This document shows positions 50,947 through 63,409 of a stretch of DNA of 64,000 nt, piece after piece. The stretch lies in NCBI GenBank assembly GCA_963693365.1, contig CAVNZM010000017.1, forward strand, positions 3,100,001 through 3,164,000. Direction: 5' to 3'. The notes below the pieces were generated by a model. The model made no database searches and was not told the DNA's origin. It was given only the letters and a program-made list of their open reading frames with translations. Position 1 is the first letter of the stretch. The number at the start of each line of letters is the position of its first letter. This DNA is from Amoebidium appalachense. Taxonomy: Eukaryota; Ichthyosporea. The translations under genes were made by a program, and so were the position numbers.

Positions 50947-51221
50947 CCCCCCCTCCTCCGCCTCCCCCTCCTCCCCATCCCCGCCCCCCATGCCCCCCCT
51001 TCGCCCCCCAAAAATGACAAAGGTTTACTTTGGAGTTTCCATTGACCATCCCCCCCCCCCCCCCCTCCCCCCGGCGCGCCTTTTGCATACCTCTCCCCCC
51101 TTCCCCTCCCCTCCCCCGCCACGTCCCCGAGTTAGGATACTTTGCGCCCCCCCTCCCCCCCCATGTCTCACATTCTCGACATGGATGGTTTTCTTTCACT
51201 AATTCACCCGCCTTGCTCCTT

Positions 51222-51253
<32 letters not shown>

Positions 51254-51597
51254 CCCCATCCTTTGTCTTTAGTCCTGTTCCCAAAGGCACACACAGCTTC
51301 AGGCCTTTTCCCGAACCAGTTCCCTTCCCCCTTCCCCCCGCCCCCGCCCCCCTCCCCCCGTTGCCTTGGTAAAACTTCAAAGCCACCAAGCACACACAGT
51401 TACTGTTGAGTCTCTCACTTTCTCTGCACAACACGTCTGTCTGATCCCATCCCATCCACCCTTATCCCTCCAACCTTTTCAATACCACCTATGCATTTCA
51501 GCCTCTTCAACCCGAAACAATAATTTCTTCCTGTGTAGGAACATTCAGAAATTAAAACTCCTAACCCCTCGACTCCCCATATACCTGGACTAACAAA

Positions 51598-51645
<48 letters not shown>

Positions 51646-52149
51646 CACACACACAGCCGCTAGTGGAAATTGACACGCAGGCGGAGGCAACGGGTGAGGA
51701 TGCACCCTCAGAGGCCGCAGACACCCCCAGTGCCCCCCCGGCAGCAGAGGCCCAGCCAGCACCCGTAGCTGCCGAACAGGTGTGTGTGTGTGTATGAGGG
51801 GGGGGGGGAGGGGTTGGGTGTAAATGTGTGTGTTAGGGGGGAAGGGAGGGGGAGAGTGTGGATGGGTGTATGGTATGCTGGTGAGGTTGGAACACAGATG
51901 AACAAACAAGGGCATGGGACGGGTTGGCCTGTGGGGGAGCGGGGATGGAGTAAGCCCTTGGGGACATGCGGGGGCGGAGGGGAGGGGGGGGAGGGGGGAG
52001 GGGGGAAGGGGATGGTTAGAGAGAGAAGAGGGTGTTGAGAGGTGGGGGAGGAGGGTTTGTTCTGTGTGTATGTGTGTAGTGTGTAGGATGACAGTGGGGC
52101 TGGAGAAAGAATTTGGAAATCCACAGTACATGTGTTGATAAGGTGGTAG

Positions 52150-52183
<34 letters not shown>

Positions 52184-52556
52184 CGGAAGGCGGGCACACC
52201 AGTCCTTTTCTGTTTTTTTTCGTCTAAGTCACACATACACCACCCACCCACTGACCTATTTTCGGTCACCCCTTGCCCCCTCGTCTTTTCCTTCCGTTTG
52301 TCTACACCACTTGTCTGTCCCCTTGCAACCCTCCTGCCGCTCTCCCCCCCCCCCCCCCCCCCCTCCTCCCCCATCCCCTCCCCTTCCCCCCCTTTCCCCC
52401 ACGTTCCTGTCTTTGCCAAAACCCGCTATCCCTCCTCCACCCCCCTCCACTCTCTCTCATATACCCCCTAACCCTCCCTACCCGCCCGGCTCCTTCATTT
52501 TGGGTTCGCCTCCGTGTTCCCACCTTCTGGCATACCCCCCCCCTCCCCCCTTCCAC

Positions 52557-52598
<42 letters not shown>

Positions 52599-53579
52599 TC
52601 ACTCACTCACACACTCACTCACTCACTCACTCACTCACTCACTCACTCACTCACACTTTATGTGCCTCTTTCAATCGGCATTGTGTCTTCTGCTGTGAAT
52701 GTGTACTTGTCATTCTGTAACACGTTCTAACACTCCCCCCCCCCCCCCCCCCCTTTCAATCACACACCCTCTTTCCCGTTCTTTCACCTTTCCCCCCTAT
52801 CCTCTCACTCCCCCCCCCCCCCCCCCCCCCCCCCCCAAACACACCCTTTTTTTTCCTTCCTTTTTTTTCTTTCCCACCACAGCCAGGACAGGATCTCGAC
52901 AGCTTTGAAGGTCGCAAGTTGGCCACCCCAGCCGTCAGACGCATAGCAAAGGACAACGGTATCGACATTAGAAAGGTGAAGGGCACAGGCAAGGAGGGGA
53001 GGGTACTGAAGGAAGATGTGGTGGCGTACATGGAAGGGATGAAGACTGGGGGAGCGGTTGCATCTGTACCTGTTACTGCGGCACCGACGGCGGCTGGTGA
53101 GTCATGGTTCTTCCCTTTTGGTTTGAATGTTCGTCTGTTTATGTGTCTGTCTCTGTCTGTCTCTGGTAATCTCTCTCTCTCTTTCTCTCTTGATACTCTG
53201 ATACTCTCTCTCCTCTCTCTCTGTCTCCCCCCCTCCCCTGTCTCCCCTCCCCCCTCCCTCTCCCCCTCTCTCTCGCCCACCTCACTCCCCCTCTCTTCCC
53301 CTCCCTCTATCCATTCCACCCTTCCCCGCACCCTCTGTCTGTCTGTCGTGCAATCTCTCTCTCTCTTTACCCCTCTTTCTCCCCCCCACCTCCGCTTCGC
53401 TTTCACTCTTTCCCCCCCCTCCCCCTCTCCGTCCCTCCCTCCCCCTCTCTCCCGCACCTCACCTCTCCTCTCCTTTTGCTCATTCATTTGCCCTCCAATC
53501 CCTTTGCCCTTGACATGGACATTAGCGCACGTCCGCAGGTTCTCTTTAGAAACGGGCCTATCTTGTGATATGCCTCCCC

Positions 53580-53617
<38 letters not shown>

Positions 53618-53734
53618 CCCCCCCCCCTTCAAACCAGCCAACCAACCCACCCACCCACGCCTTCTTTCCCCTCGCCCATTTGAAGTCCACATCCCATTCT
53701 GGGCACCCGCTTCCTCATTCACTTCCCACTTCAG

Positions 53735-53778
<44 letters not shown>

Positions 53779-54170
53779 CTACCATCCTCCAAGCACACTC
53801 ACAAGCACAAGCACGCATGCACACACCACACCCATTCGAGCATTCACCAACCCCAATGGTTTTCTTACCTCTCCCAGTTACATCCGCAGTTCGAATACGA
53901 CCTTGCTTCGCTCTATTCATGCCTCCCGTCTGCCTGTGCCTGCACTTCCACTTTACTCCACATACATGCCCTCTTACAATTAATCTCCTTTCTCCCTCTT
54001 CCCTTCCCTTCATGCGCGCGCGCGCGCGCGCACACACACACACACATGCGCGCGCGCGCACACACACACACACACACGCACACACACACACAGTGCCCGC
54101 CCCAGCCGCTGCGGCGCCCACGCCAACACCAATGGCTGCCCCAACACCGAGTCAGTGTCTTTTTTTTTTT

Positions 54171-54202
<32 letters not shown>

Positions 54203-54261
54203 GGCATGAGTGGTTTTCATGAATGGGTTTATGCTCCCGGGATGGGATGGGGTCTGGCACC

Positions 54262-54298
<37 letters not shown>

Positions 54299-54603
54299 GG
54301 GGGGGGGGGGGAAGGAATAGGTGTGTATGTGCAGGCGGGGAAGAGGCTGAATCATAGTGCGGGTGTGCTTGGGTTTGGGTGTGTGTGTATGGGTGTTTTT
54401 GGTTGTGTGTGGGGTGAATATATATGCTCATACTTGCTGCCACATTCTAACCTCCCCTCCCCCTTCCGCCCCTTCCCCCCCTCCCCCCCTCCTCCGCTTC
54501 CGCCACCAAATCCCTCCCCATCATACCACCACTCTCTCTCATACTATGTGCCTCATTCCAACCCATTGCACCCCCACCCCCTTCCATACTGTGCACCGAG
54601 TTC

Positions 54604-54639
<36 letters not shown>

Positions 54640-54894
54640 AGTCTTTGCCAGTGCAGCAGACCAAGTATTGCCCATCCGGGGGATCCAGAAAGCAATGGTC
54701 AAGAGCATGAATGCAGCCAACATGGTGCCCCACTTCACATACTGCGACGAGATTACATTGAACCGCCTGGCTGACCTCAGGAACCAGCTCAAACCCATGG
54801 CTGCTGAAAGAGGTAACATAACCATTCACATCGTGTTGACTTACTTGCTTTTGTTTAAGTACATGATGTCTCCCTTCTTCTTCTTCTTCTTCTT

Positions 54895-54930
<36 letters not shown>

Positions 54931-56234
54931 GCTTCTCCCTTACCTTCATACTTCATACCTGCATCCCCCCCCCCCCCCCCCCTAATCCCTCCTCTCTTTC
55001 CTGGTGGTTGTACAGAGCCACCCACCTAAAGACAAACCACGTTTGTTTCAGACAGACTTGCACCAATTTGAGGGGAAGTAAACTAAACACTTATTTCAAT
55101 AACATCGGAATAGGAAAGCGGCACATAGCCACTATATCCATGCGCCATGAGAGGAAAAAAAACAGAGCACATACCAATGCTGTGTTTGTATGTTTCCTGC
55201 AGGGATCAACCTGTCGTTCCTTCCGTTCTTCATGAAGGCCACCTCCCTTGCCCTGCGCCAGTACCCAACTATTAATAGCCACGTAAACGAAGACTGCAGC
55301 CAGCTCACAATCAAGGTGGGTGTACGTGTGTGTGGGGGGGGGGGGGGAAGGGGGGGGGGGGGGGGGGGGGGGGGGTGGGCGGGTGTGTGTGTGTGTCTGG
55401 GTGTGTTTGTGGGTATTTGTAGGATTCCACACCTGTAGACGGAGAGGGGGGAGGGGGGGGGGAGGGAGGGGGGGGGGGGGGGGTAATGGGGGAAGTTGTT
55501 GAAACAGGGGTGATTGTGGAGGGAAGGTGTTATCGGTGCGTGCACGAGTATAGAAAGGGGGGGGGGGGGGGGGGGGGGGGGGGAATAGTCAACTGTGAAG
55601 GGATGTATGACACTGGCTTATCTAAGAGTGTGTTTTGTGTAAGGGGATGGCTGGGTGGTGGTGGTTTGGGGGGCCAGGGGAGGGGGGGTATGAGTGGTTG
55701 GTGGCTTGCGGAGACAATCTGGGAGGTGTGAGGGAGGCAGGTGTTTGGAATTCATGTTGCAGCAGGCGTACACACACACACAAAGAAAGAATAAAGCACA
55801 AGAAATAGCACAAGCCAACGTTGCTTCTCTCATTCCAGGGGGCGCACAACATCGGTTTTGCCATGGACACCAAGCTGGGCCTGCTGGTGCCCAACGTCAA
55901 GAACGTGCAGGAGAGGACAATCATGGAGATAGCAATGGAACTCAACCGCATGCAGAAGTCGGTAGGTGAAAAGGAAAAAAAGAAAAGAAAAGGGAGGGGG
56001 GGGAGGGGGGGAGGGGGGGGGGACGGGCAGGCGGCCCCGGATGGGGAGGGGGAGGGGGAAGGGGGGGGGGGGGGGGGGGGGGGGGGGAAGAAGGAAAAGG
56101 AATTGAAACGTGAAGATGGTAAGGGAGAAAGACAACGAAGAGAACGGAAGGGGAGAAGTGAAAAAGAAACCAAAGACAAGAAGGAGGGTGGGGTGTATGC
56201 GTGGTGGTGGCGGCGGTGAATGTGGGTGTGTGTG

Positions 56235-56270
<36 letters not shown>

Positions 56271-56918
56271 GACAAAAAAAACGAAAAAGAAGATGATTGA
56301 AGGAGGAGGGAGAGAAGAAGAAGAAGAAACGATATTGACAAAAGACAAGACACTTTGAGGCATTACTTGCCCGTTCATACTCGTTCAGTCAGTTGCCGAT
56401 ACACGTGCTTGGGTGTGAGACATTATTGCTTTTTTTGTATGTGCACATGGAGTCATGAACGGAAGAATGAATTGTAGAAGTCGGTTGATGCTTACACAGA
56501 CTACCACAGTGTATGTTACCTATTTCACTATGCTAAGTAACATCCATATGACGTAAGCATGACGCCATTATGGCGCTTCTGACAACCACATGAATCAAAT
56601 GGCAGGGATTGTCCACACGTCGTGCTATTTTTTTTTTTTTTTTTTGTCCCAGGGACTTGCAGAGATCACCATTTAATTAAAGGAGTAAAGGAGCTATGGA
56701 GACAATGCCTATAACATAGTAATATGTGTTTGTTAATGGTTTACACACATGGCTCGGTCTTTAATTATTGTTTTTAGCGCTGACACACTGGGTGGCTTTA
56801 AACAGGGCATCGAGGGCAAGCTGCCCACTGAGGATCTTGCCGGGGCCACCATCACTATCTCAAACATTGGCTCTATCGGCGGCACGTACATGCGCCCTGT
56901 GATCCTGGTACCCACGGT

Positions 56919-56973
<55 letters not shown>

Positions 56974-57041
56974 TGCCCTTATGTGTTCGTGTGGGTGTGT
57001 GTTTTGGGAGTTGGGGGGTAGGCCGGGGTCGGAAAAGGCTT

Positions 57042-57075
<34 letters not shown>

Positions 57076-57424
57076 CTGGCCATTATTCGAAAAGCCACAG
57101 GTAGTCGGCTTGTGATGGCCCTACTTTTTTCTTACTTTCCTTTTTCTTTTCTTTTTTCTTTTCTTTTCTTTTTTTCTTTCTTTTTTTTTTTTTGTGGGGG
57201 GGGGGAGGGGGAGGGGCGGGGGGGGTGAGGGGAGGGGGGATTATTTTCAATAGCTGTCAGGGACAAGAAAACACGTGGTTTTTAAGTGTTAGGGGATGTT
57301 TGTGTGGTAGTCGTGATAGAAGAAACTTTGGGGAGGGGAAAAACCATTCCCCCTTTTCGGCAGGCAGACGGGGTCAAGTGGCAGGCTAAATACTAGAGCG
57401 TTGGGTATGTGTGTGGATGTGTCG

Positions 57425-57515
<91 letters not shown>

Positions 57516-58201
57516 CCTCCCCCTCCCCCCCCCCCCCCCCCCCTCTCTCCCTCCCCCCCTCTCTCTCTCTGTGTGTGTGCGTACATGTTTGTGTGTGCTG
57601 ACCTCTGCCCGTGCAGGTAGCCATAGCTGCGCTGGGCAAGGCCCAGACGCTACCCCGGTACGATGCAAAGGGCAACGTCTACCCGGCATCCATCGTCAAC
57701 GTCAGCTGGTCAGGTACGCTGCAAACCCCCCCCCCCCCCCCCCCGGGTCCCCTCTTTCACCCCCCCCCCCTCCCCCCCCCCTCCCCCTTTGGGCCCTGCC
57801 CGACCCCGGCCCCCTGAAGCCTTCAAGCAAGGCGCATACACGAACACACGAGAAAATCTTGAACGAGAAGGAAAAAAATGTTTGCACAAGCGTGCCATAT
57901 TTTTGGTGGTTTTTTACACCTGTGGGTGGGGGGGGGGGGGGGGGGGGGAGGAGGGGGGGAAGGGGGGGGAGGGGAGGGGAGGGGGGGCAAGAGGCCATGA
58001 TATGACTTGCACGCTATTCTGCCATCCTTGCTGTGAACATATCCGTACACCTGGGCTCACACTTCTTCTTTTTTTTTTTTTTTTTTTTTTTTTTATGCAG
58101 GCGACCACCGTGTGTTGGATGGAGCCACCATGGCGCGATTCTCCAACCTCATGAAGTCTTACATCGAAAACCCGGAGACCATGATCTTCGACATGAAATA
58201 G
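47815..58201 (+). CDS. DBT: branched-chain alpha-keto acid dehydrogenase E2 (dihydrolipoyl transacylase), 14 exons
   Basis: Exons: 47815-47880, 48023-48067, 48463-48513, 49064-49161, 50749-50896, 51657-51779, 52883-53096, 54094-54150, 54642-54812, 55203-55315, 55839-55961, 56806-56916, 57617-57713, 58101-58201. Every phase agrees; 505 residues. The Arg/Ala-rich start lacks acids, as in a mitochondrial presequence. The lipoyl domain spans about 66-145, with the lipoyl Lys108 in VQSDKA. Ala/Pro-rich hinges follow. The E3-binding domain is about 188-228 ([11 protein letters not shown]). The catalytic domain starts near 272 ([19 protein letters not shown]) and ends with [10 protein letters not shown], where His475 and Asp479 are the catalytic pair. 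The enzyme moves branched acyl groups from E1 to CoA in valine, leucine and isoleucine breakdown in the mitochondrial matrix. Nothing essential is missing. Confidence 0.97.
50195..50395 (+). repeat. R2 interspersed repeat, long copy in DBT intron 4
   Basis: Reads GTCGTATATACGCGGGCTAA, GAGGATGGGCTCTGCTTATG and finally CGCATTCAAA before a poly-C run. It closely matches the reverse complement of 39721-39920, including the outer unique parts, so these two are the fullest copies. Confidence 0.8.
50525..50635. repeat. (CA)n microsatellite in DBT intron 4
   Basis: About 45 CA units close upstream of the acceptor of exon 5 (50749). A second (CA)n stretch (51600-51655) runs right up to the acceptor of exon 6. 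Confidence 0.97.
52560..52655. repeat. (CA)n then (CACT)n array in DBT intron 6
   Basis: CA repeats change into about 14 ACTC units before normal sequence resumes. Poly-C and T-rich stretches follow up to the acceptor at 52882. Confidence 0.95.
56917..57080. repeat. (GT)n directly after a DBT donor, then poly-G
   Basis: The donor of exon 12 (ACG|GTACGT) runs straight into about 22 GT units. After a short spacer come about 31 G (57043-57074). T-rich and G-rich sequence continues to 57240. Confidence 0.95.
57428..57565. repeat. (CT)n and poly-C tract upstream of DBT exon 13
   Basis: About 40 CT units, then poly-C and further CT, ending about 50 bases before the acceptor at 57616. It forms an extremely long polypyrimidine tract. 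Confidence 0.95.
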
Positions 58202-58239
58202 ACGGGGGGTAGGAGTGAAACGGTGTGTGTGTGTGTGTG

Positions 58240-58300
58240 TGTGTGTGTCTTTGGGGGGGGGGGGGGGGGGGGGGGGGGGAGGGGGGGGGGGGGGGGGGGG
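58240..58300. repeat. (GT)n and poly-G in the DBT 3' flank
   Basis: Starts about 25 bases after the stop codon. 58300-59070 is unique AT-rich sequence that probably includes the 3' untranslated region (an AATAAA is seen at 58928); no gene is visible. Confidence 0.85.
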
Positions 58301-59416
58301 AATGGGAAGGTTTAAGTGCTCGTGTGGGCGTATGATTACATTAGATGGTTTGGAGCACGTACACGTGGCATGGTATGCTCGTTCGAGGTCCGTGTAGTGG
58401 TAGACATGCCTGGTGATAACCCTTTACCAATTGATCATGCTACACTCAACACATGAGGTAACACGGCACACATTCAATTTTTGAAGGCATTAAGTCCTCT
58501 CCCTTGAAGCTTAAGACCCTGGGTTTTGTTTCAGTTCGTTTGATGTATGAATCCTTCAGTGTTTTAAAAACATCAAGAGTAAAGTTTAAGTTACAAGCAC
58601 CGCCGACTAGAAGTGGATTGAGGCAGCCGGATTTACAGACCTTCTGCTGGTTGGTATAGCATGCGTGCAGTTATAATGATGTGCAAGCGGAAAAGATATG
58701 TAAATGCCCTTTTCTGATTCAAATTGTGTTCACTGGGGTGCAAGGCACACCCAAATTTTAGTTTCGAACCAGAAATATTTCTTCTTGTGGTCACTGCAAT
58801 TGCTGAGCTATTACAGTATTCCCGTGTATGGTGTTTATGGCGTAAAGAAACCTTCGAAACCTTATCATTTTATGCTTGTTGTACTCATTTATGATCACGT
58901 TGAACACTGATGTCGTTGAGTTTTGAGCAATAAACTTGCAAATATGATTTGCACATGTGATGGCTCGAACTCCGGCCCGTGGCCTTGCAATCAGCGCATA
59001 CTTAGGGTCAGTGGACAAACTCGTTTCCTATGTGGCTAAGTGGGTATGGCACATAAGACAAAGAGCACACAGGCTTGCATTCAACCCCCCCCCCCCCCCC
59101 CCCCCCCCCCCGAACTTGGCCGGCCAGCCACCCACCCTTTCCTCACCCACTTGCTCTTGTGCGTTAAAGTGATTACGGAGCAACTTATATGTTCAACTTC
59201 ATTTGCGGCGGCACTTTTTCGTTGCCGGCCTTTTCACATGGTTCTATTTGAATGGCACTACGGGCCACGAGTGTTGGTTCCCCTGCCTGCAGATCGCATC
59301 AGACCTCCATTATGATATACATCTTGGTACGTTCTCTCGCACTCTCTTTCCTTTTTTGGCGGACAAAAAGCTTGTGTTGGAATGTCTGTGTGTGTGCTCT
59401 TTTCTGTGTCACGGTA

Positions 59417-59419
59417 GGG

Positions 59420-59491
<72 letters not shown>
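59417..59491. repeat. (GT)n microsatellite, about 36 units
   Basis: Pure GT followed by a short GC-containing tail, between DBT and the next minus-strand gene. Confidence 0.97.
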
Positions 59492-59496
<5 letters not shown>

Positions 59497-59579
59497 CGCG
59501 TGCGTATGCTCACTGCGTATGGGTGTACATGTGTGCGCTTCTGAGTGGGTAGACAGACAAATAGATCAAAAGGGAATGG

Positions 59580-59955
59580 TATTTTTTATCATAGAGAAGG
59601 TAGAATGCTATTCACAGAGAAAGGACATTATTAGTCACAAAAAAAAGAGAATTCCATTTACAGAGAAAGGAGACTACCCGTCAAAGAAAAGGAGAATGCT
59701 ATTTTTACAGAGCAAGGACAATACTATTTATACAAAAAGGATATTGCTGTTCACATAGAAACGATGATAACTATAATAGTAACAGGAAAGGAGAATGATA
59801 TTCATAGTTTGAAGGAGAATACTATTTACAGAGAAAGGAAGATACTATTCACGGATAAATGAGAATACTTACTATTTACACAGGAAGGAGAATACTATTC
59901 ACAGAAAAGGGATAATACTATTCACAGAAACAGAAGAATACTATTTACAGATAAT
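59580..59955 (+). repeat. degenerate minisatellite, unit about 25-30 bp
   Basis: Some 14 imperfect copies of AAGGAGAATACTATT(C/T)ACAG in direct orientation. Units drift in the middle and vary by a few bases in length. Non-coding. Confidence 0.85.
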
Positions 59956-60063
59956 CTATGGGAGGAACAAAGATTGAAACGTTCAAGGCTCGAAATCTAA
60001 AGGTTGCAGACCTATAGGCTTATGAATCGGCAAAGCTATTCCAGAGGGGTCTTTTCGTATGGT

Positions 60064-60106
<43 letters not shown>

Positions 60107-60247
60107 CCCCCCCCCCCCTCCCTCCTCCTCCTCCTCTCCCCCCCCCCACCACCACCACCACCATCACTTTTTTTTTCAATTCTTTTTTCCAAAGCTTTTA
60201 AAAAATAGTGACAGTACATGAGAAAAAGAAAAAAAATTCGGAAAGGA

Positions 60248-60731
60248 TCAGGCATCCGCATACGGTGTAGCAACCGCACAGTCGTGCAAATAAGGCACGT
60301 AACATCTCTTAACCCCACCCAATATCTGCGCAAGCTGTGTGAGATTCCTCTTGCTCTCCCTGTCATTCACACACACACGAAACAGCCTCTCACGCAGGTG
60401 CAAAGGATAATGGCCAAAACCCTCCTCAATAAACGTCTTGAGTCCGGCAGCGGCCGCTACACCAGACATTTTCATTGCAGAAGGGCTCTCAAATCGCCCC
60501 CTTTTCCGTTTTTTGCCATTCTTGACAAGTTCTTGGCTGGGTTTTTGCGTAAATTCGATGTCTTCGTAGGGGGTGTTCTTTGCGTAAGCGTACATTGGGC
60601 CTTCGATGTGGCGTGGTACGTGCCCTAATACCTGTTTTGGGTGTGAGGGGGAGAGTGTTTGTTAGAGGTAGGCGTGGTTAGGGATAGATGGTGGTATTGG
60701 TAGGAATAATAAAGTGATGGAGGAGGGGGCA

Positions 60732-60765
<34 letters not shown>

Positions 60766-61111
60766 GGGGTGTGTGTTTCGGCCCAGTGTGCTGGTGTGTG
60801 GGTGTGTGTGTGTATTTGGGTGTGTGTGCGGTAAGTGTGTGTGTTTGCGCGTACCCACACATGTGTTTGGGTGGACAGATTTGTTCAAGTGGTCGGGGCA
60901 TGTTTATATAGTTGGAATCATTTCCATAGCAATTTCCATAGCCTACATTCCAAATCAGCTATTTCTTTTATCAGTAAGGTAACCAAGGATTTTCAAGCCT
61001 CGATAAGTTAGAAAACTAATAATAGATTAAGGAGTTCAGGACTGTGGATAGTTAAAAGAGAACTTAGGCGCAAAAGTTATAAAGATGCGGGATCGGATAT
61101 ACTTCTCCCCC

Positions 61112-61149
<38 letters not shown>

Positions 61150-61528
61150 CCCCAACACCCACCACCCACCCACCCATCCCCCGACTCCCTGCAAACTTGA
61201 AAGAAAGATAGCAATGAAAACATAAAAAAAATCTTAAAACTCTTAAACCCCCCTCCTAAAAAAACTGACGCCGCCAGCCGTCACCCATACCTACTCCTCA
61301 TACTCACTTCGAGCATTCCCTATCCCACACATACACACACACGCACACACTGAGACTCACCACCAGGACGGTCACCCTCCCATTCCTTTCAACCACTGAG
61401 TATTCGAAACCCCCCTCCCCATTCCCCCCTCTCCCCCCACATGCACAAAACTTATTTTTTTGGGGGGGCGGGGAGGGGGTTGGCGGGGGAGGGGGTGGGG
61501 TGGGTGGGTGGGTGGGTGGGGGGGGGGG

Positions 61529-61570
<42 letters not shown>

Positions 61571-62457
61571 GGGGGAAATAATATGCCGCTAACCAAAGCA
61601 ACATCATATTGTTTCCTAGTACCGTGGGGAGGTCCCTGTCCCCCCTTCTTCCCCCCCCCCCCCCCCTCCCCTCCCCTCCCCCCCCCCCTCCCCTCCCGCT
61701 CCACTTCCCTCCACCAAGCCCTCCCCTTGACAAACCAAGCCTTGCACCACCTGCCCTATCCTCGAACAACGGAATACCCCCCCCCCCCCCCCTCCTCCCC
61801 CCTCTTCCCCTCCCCCCTCCTCCCCCCCCCCCCACTCCCCCCTCCCCTCCCCCTGGTGTCTCGACCAGCCCCCCAGCAGCACCACCAGAAAAACAGCAGT
61901 CAACCTCCAACATATCAATCGACACAAACGTTCATGTTGTCATTGCATAAATGGGGGTTGCATTGTGTCTTAGGAGCGGGAACGAAACAAAGGAGCGGGA
62001 ACGCAACACCTTCTACATACGAGAGTGTAAATGAGATTCGACGAGTTGTCAACTGCCTGGCCTAAGAATGTAGCACGCTGATGAGCCGATTGCTACGACT
62101 AGGCAGGTTTGTTACCATGTTGTCATCATTTACCTGTGCAAGCTCGTTCATTGTTCTCTTAATCTCCTTGTCTGTGCAGAACAGCACAAAGAACTGCTCC
62201 CGCTCTATTGCCGGCACCGGGCAAAACCCCGTCCTCCACATCTGCTCGATCTTCTGCTTGATCCTTCTTGCGCTGTCCCGCCCACCAAACAAGAGTTGCT
62301 CGCCTGTTTTCCCACTCCCATCGATGTCTTTGGGGCGCTGAAATCTTGGCAGGTCAGCCAGTTGGCCATAAAAAAGGTCTGTGCTGCTCAGTTCGGTTTG
62401 TTCTTGGACGGTCTCTTCGAGGTCCTCGTGTGTGCGTTTGCGTGAGAAACTTGCCAT
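60248..62457 (-). CDS. hypothetical protein with two internal repeats (two exons)
   Basis: Exon 1 is 62457-62134 (donor CACAG|GTAAAT) and exon 2 is 60631-60248 (acceptor AAAACAG); both phase 0, 235 residues. I do not recognise the family. The segments ending exon 1 (IEQMWRTGFCPVPAIEREQF then KRTMNELAQ) and in the middle of exon 2 (FIEEGFGHYPLHLRERLF then KRNLTQLAQ) are clearly alike, so the protein holds two copies of a ~40-residue helical unit. An early FSRKRTHED and a KNGKKRKRGRF stretch could be nuclear signals. Exon 2 might instead be a separate paralogous gene, but the matching phases and strand favour one. It converges with DBT. Confidence 0.65.
61095..61150. repeat. poly-C tract in an intron
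   Basis: About 45 C with little interruption. Poly-G (61518-61575) and further poly-C (61650-61690, 61780-61860) follow in the same intron of the two-repeat protein gene, so both complementary tracts are present in one transcript. Confidence 0.95.
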
Positions 62458-62534
62458 GGTGGGAAAATGTGTTGGGAGAATGTGTTGACGGTGTAAAGGC
62501 CGGGATGTGGGGATACCTTGAATGCTGCAGTAGA

Positions 62535-62795
62535 GATGTGAATTATGCACTTGGCTGTGATGTTACATCTTAATGCTACAGAAAAGAAATGAAGTATGCA
62601 CGCACTAAACTGTGATTCCACGTTCCAATGCTAAAGAATATAAAGCGGAGCATGCACTTTACTGTGATGTTACATCACAGAGTTGCGCAATAGATGTGAA
62701 GTTTGCTCCTGAGTGTGATTGTCAAGACAGCCACATGTCATTGCTAAAGAACAGTTGTGTTGTATAAGCTCTGCTGTGATGTTACATCACTAATG
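62535..62795. promoter_or_regulatory. repeated near-palindrome TGATGTTACATC upstream of the two-repeat protein gene
   Basis: TGATGTTACATC occurs at about 62558, 62668 and 62778, with weaker TGTGATT versions between. Around them a ~75-110-base unit (AATGCTAAAGAA, TATGCACxxxACTGTGATG) is repeated. The word is an almost perfect palindrome around one base. It lies 80-340 bases upstream of the start codon, so it could be a set of binding sites or just a decayed tandem repeat. Confidence 0.5.
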
Positions 62796-63248
62796 CCAGC
62801 GGTTGTGGCCTATGTACATACGTTTACGGAATTCGAAGGGTGCCCCCAGGTGTCAAAAGTTTCGTGTTTTTGGCTTTGTGCAACTTTGCAACTTTTTCGT
62901 TCAGTTACACCAACGTTTTGATGGTTGGCTGTTAGCGCATCAAGCTTACCAGAAAAAGCTATTTATTATATATTTTAGTGTTAGCTATAATAGGTAACAT
63001 TTTACCTATTTCTAGTCGCCAGCTTCTTTGATTGGCCAATTACTACATAGTGTGATAAACAAATGGTCTAGCCCCAGAGAGAGGTTTTTGTGTTTACACG
63101 GTCTAGATTTTGGGATACGGTGAGAGCACAGCCCCTCGTGTGCATGTGTGGCTTACTGCGTTTTCCAGCACGGCCACACACTAGACGAGGGGCGCCGCAG
63201 GCGCCCCGAGCTATACCGACACCGGGTTTACAGGATATATATACACCC

Positions 63249-63409
63249 GGGGTTTACGCTGTTTACTCGAGGCAAAGAGAAACCAGTCTCAGGTATGGGG
63301 GGGGTTTTGCTCGGAATATCCCCTCAGCGGTATATCATGATCACGTACATAGATGTCGGGTGATGGCTATATATCAGGGTTTACTTTCTCTACGAGACAC
63401 CATAAAGAT
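63249..63409 (+). repeat. R1 terminal block at the right of the window
   Basis: GGGGTTTACGCTGTTTACTC through CACCATAAAGA is almost identical to 2951-3115 and to the reverse complement of 30075-30235. It diverges sharply after ATAAAGA. Bases 63410-64000 contain short AT-rich ORFs of a character like the ORF at 29196, but none complete enough to call. Confidence 0.8.

Noticed and set aside
56751-56805. Upstream acceptor TTTTTAG for DBT exon 12 (56776)
   Set aside because: It would bring an in-frame TGA at once. The acceptor AAACAG at 56805 keeps phase 0 and gives the family's normal length.
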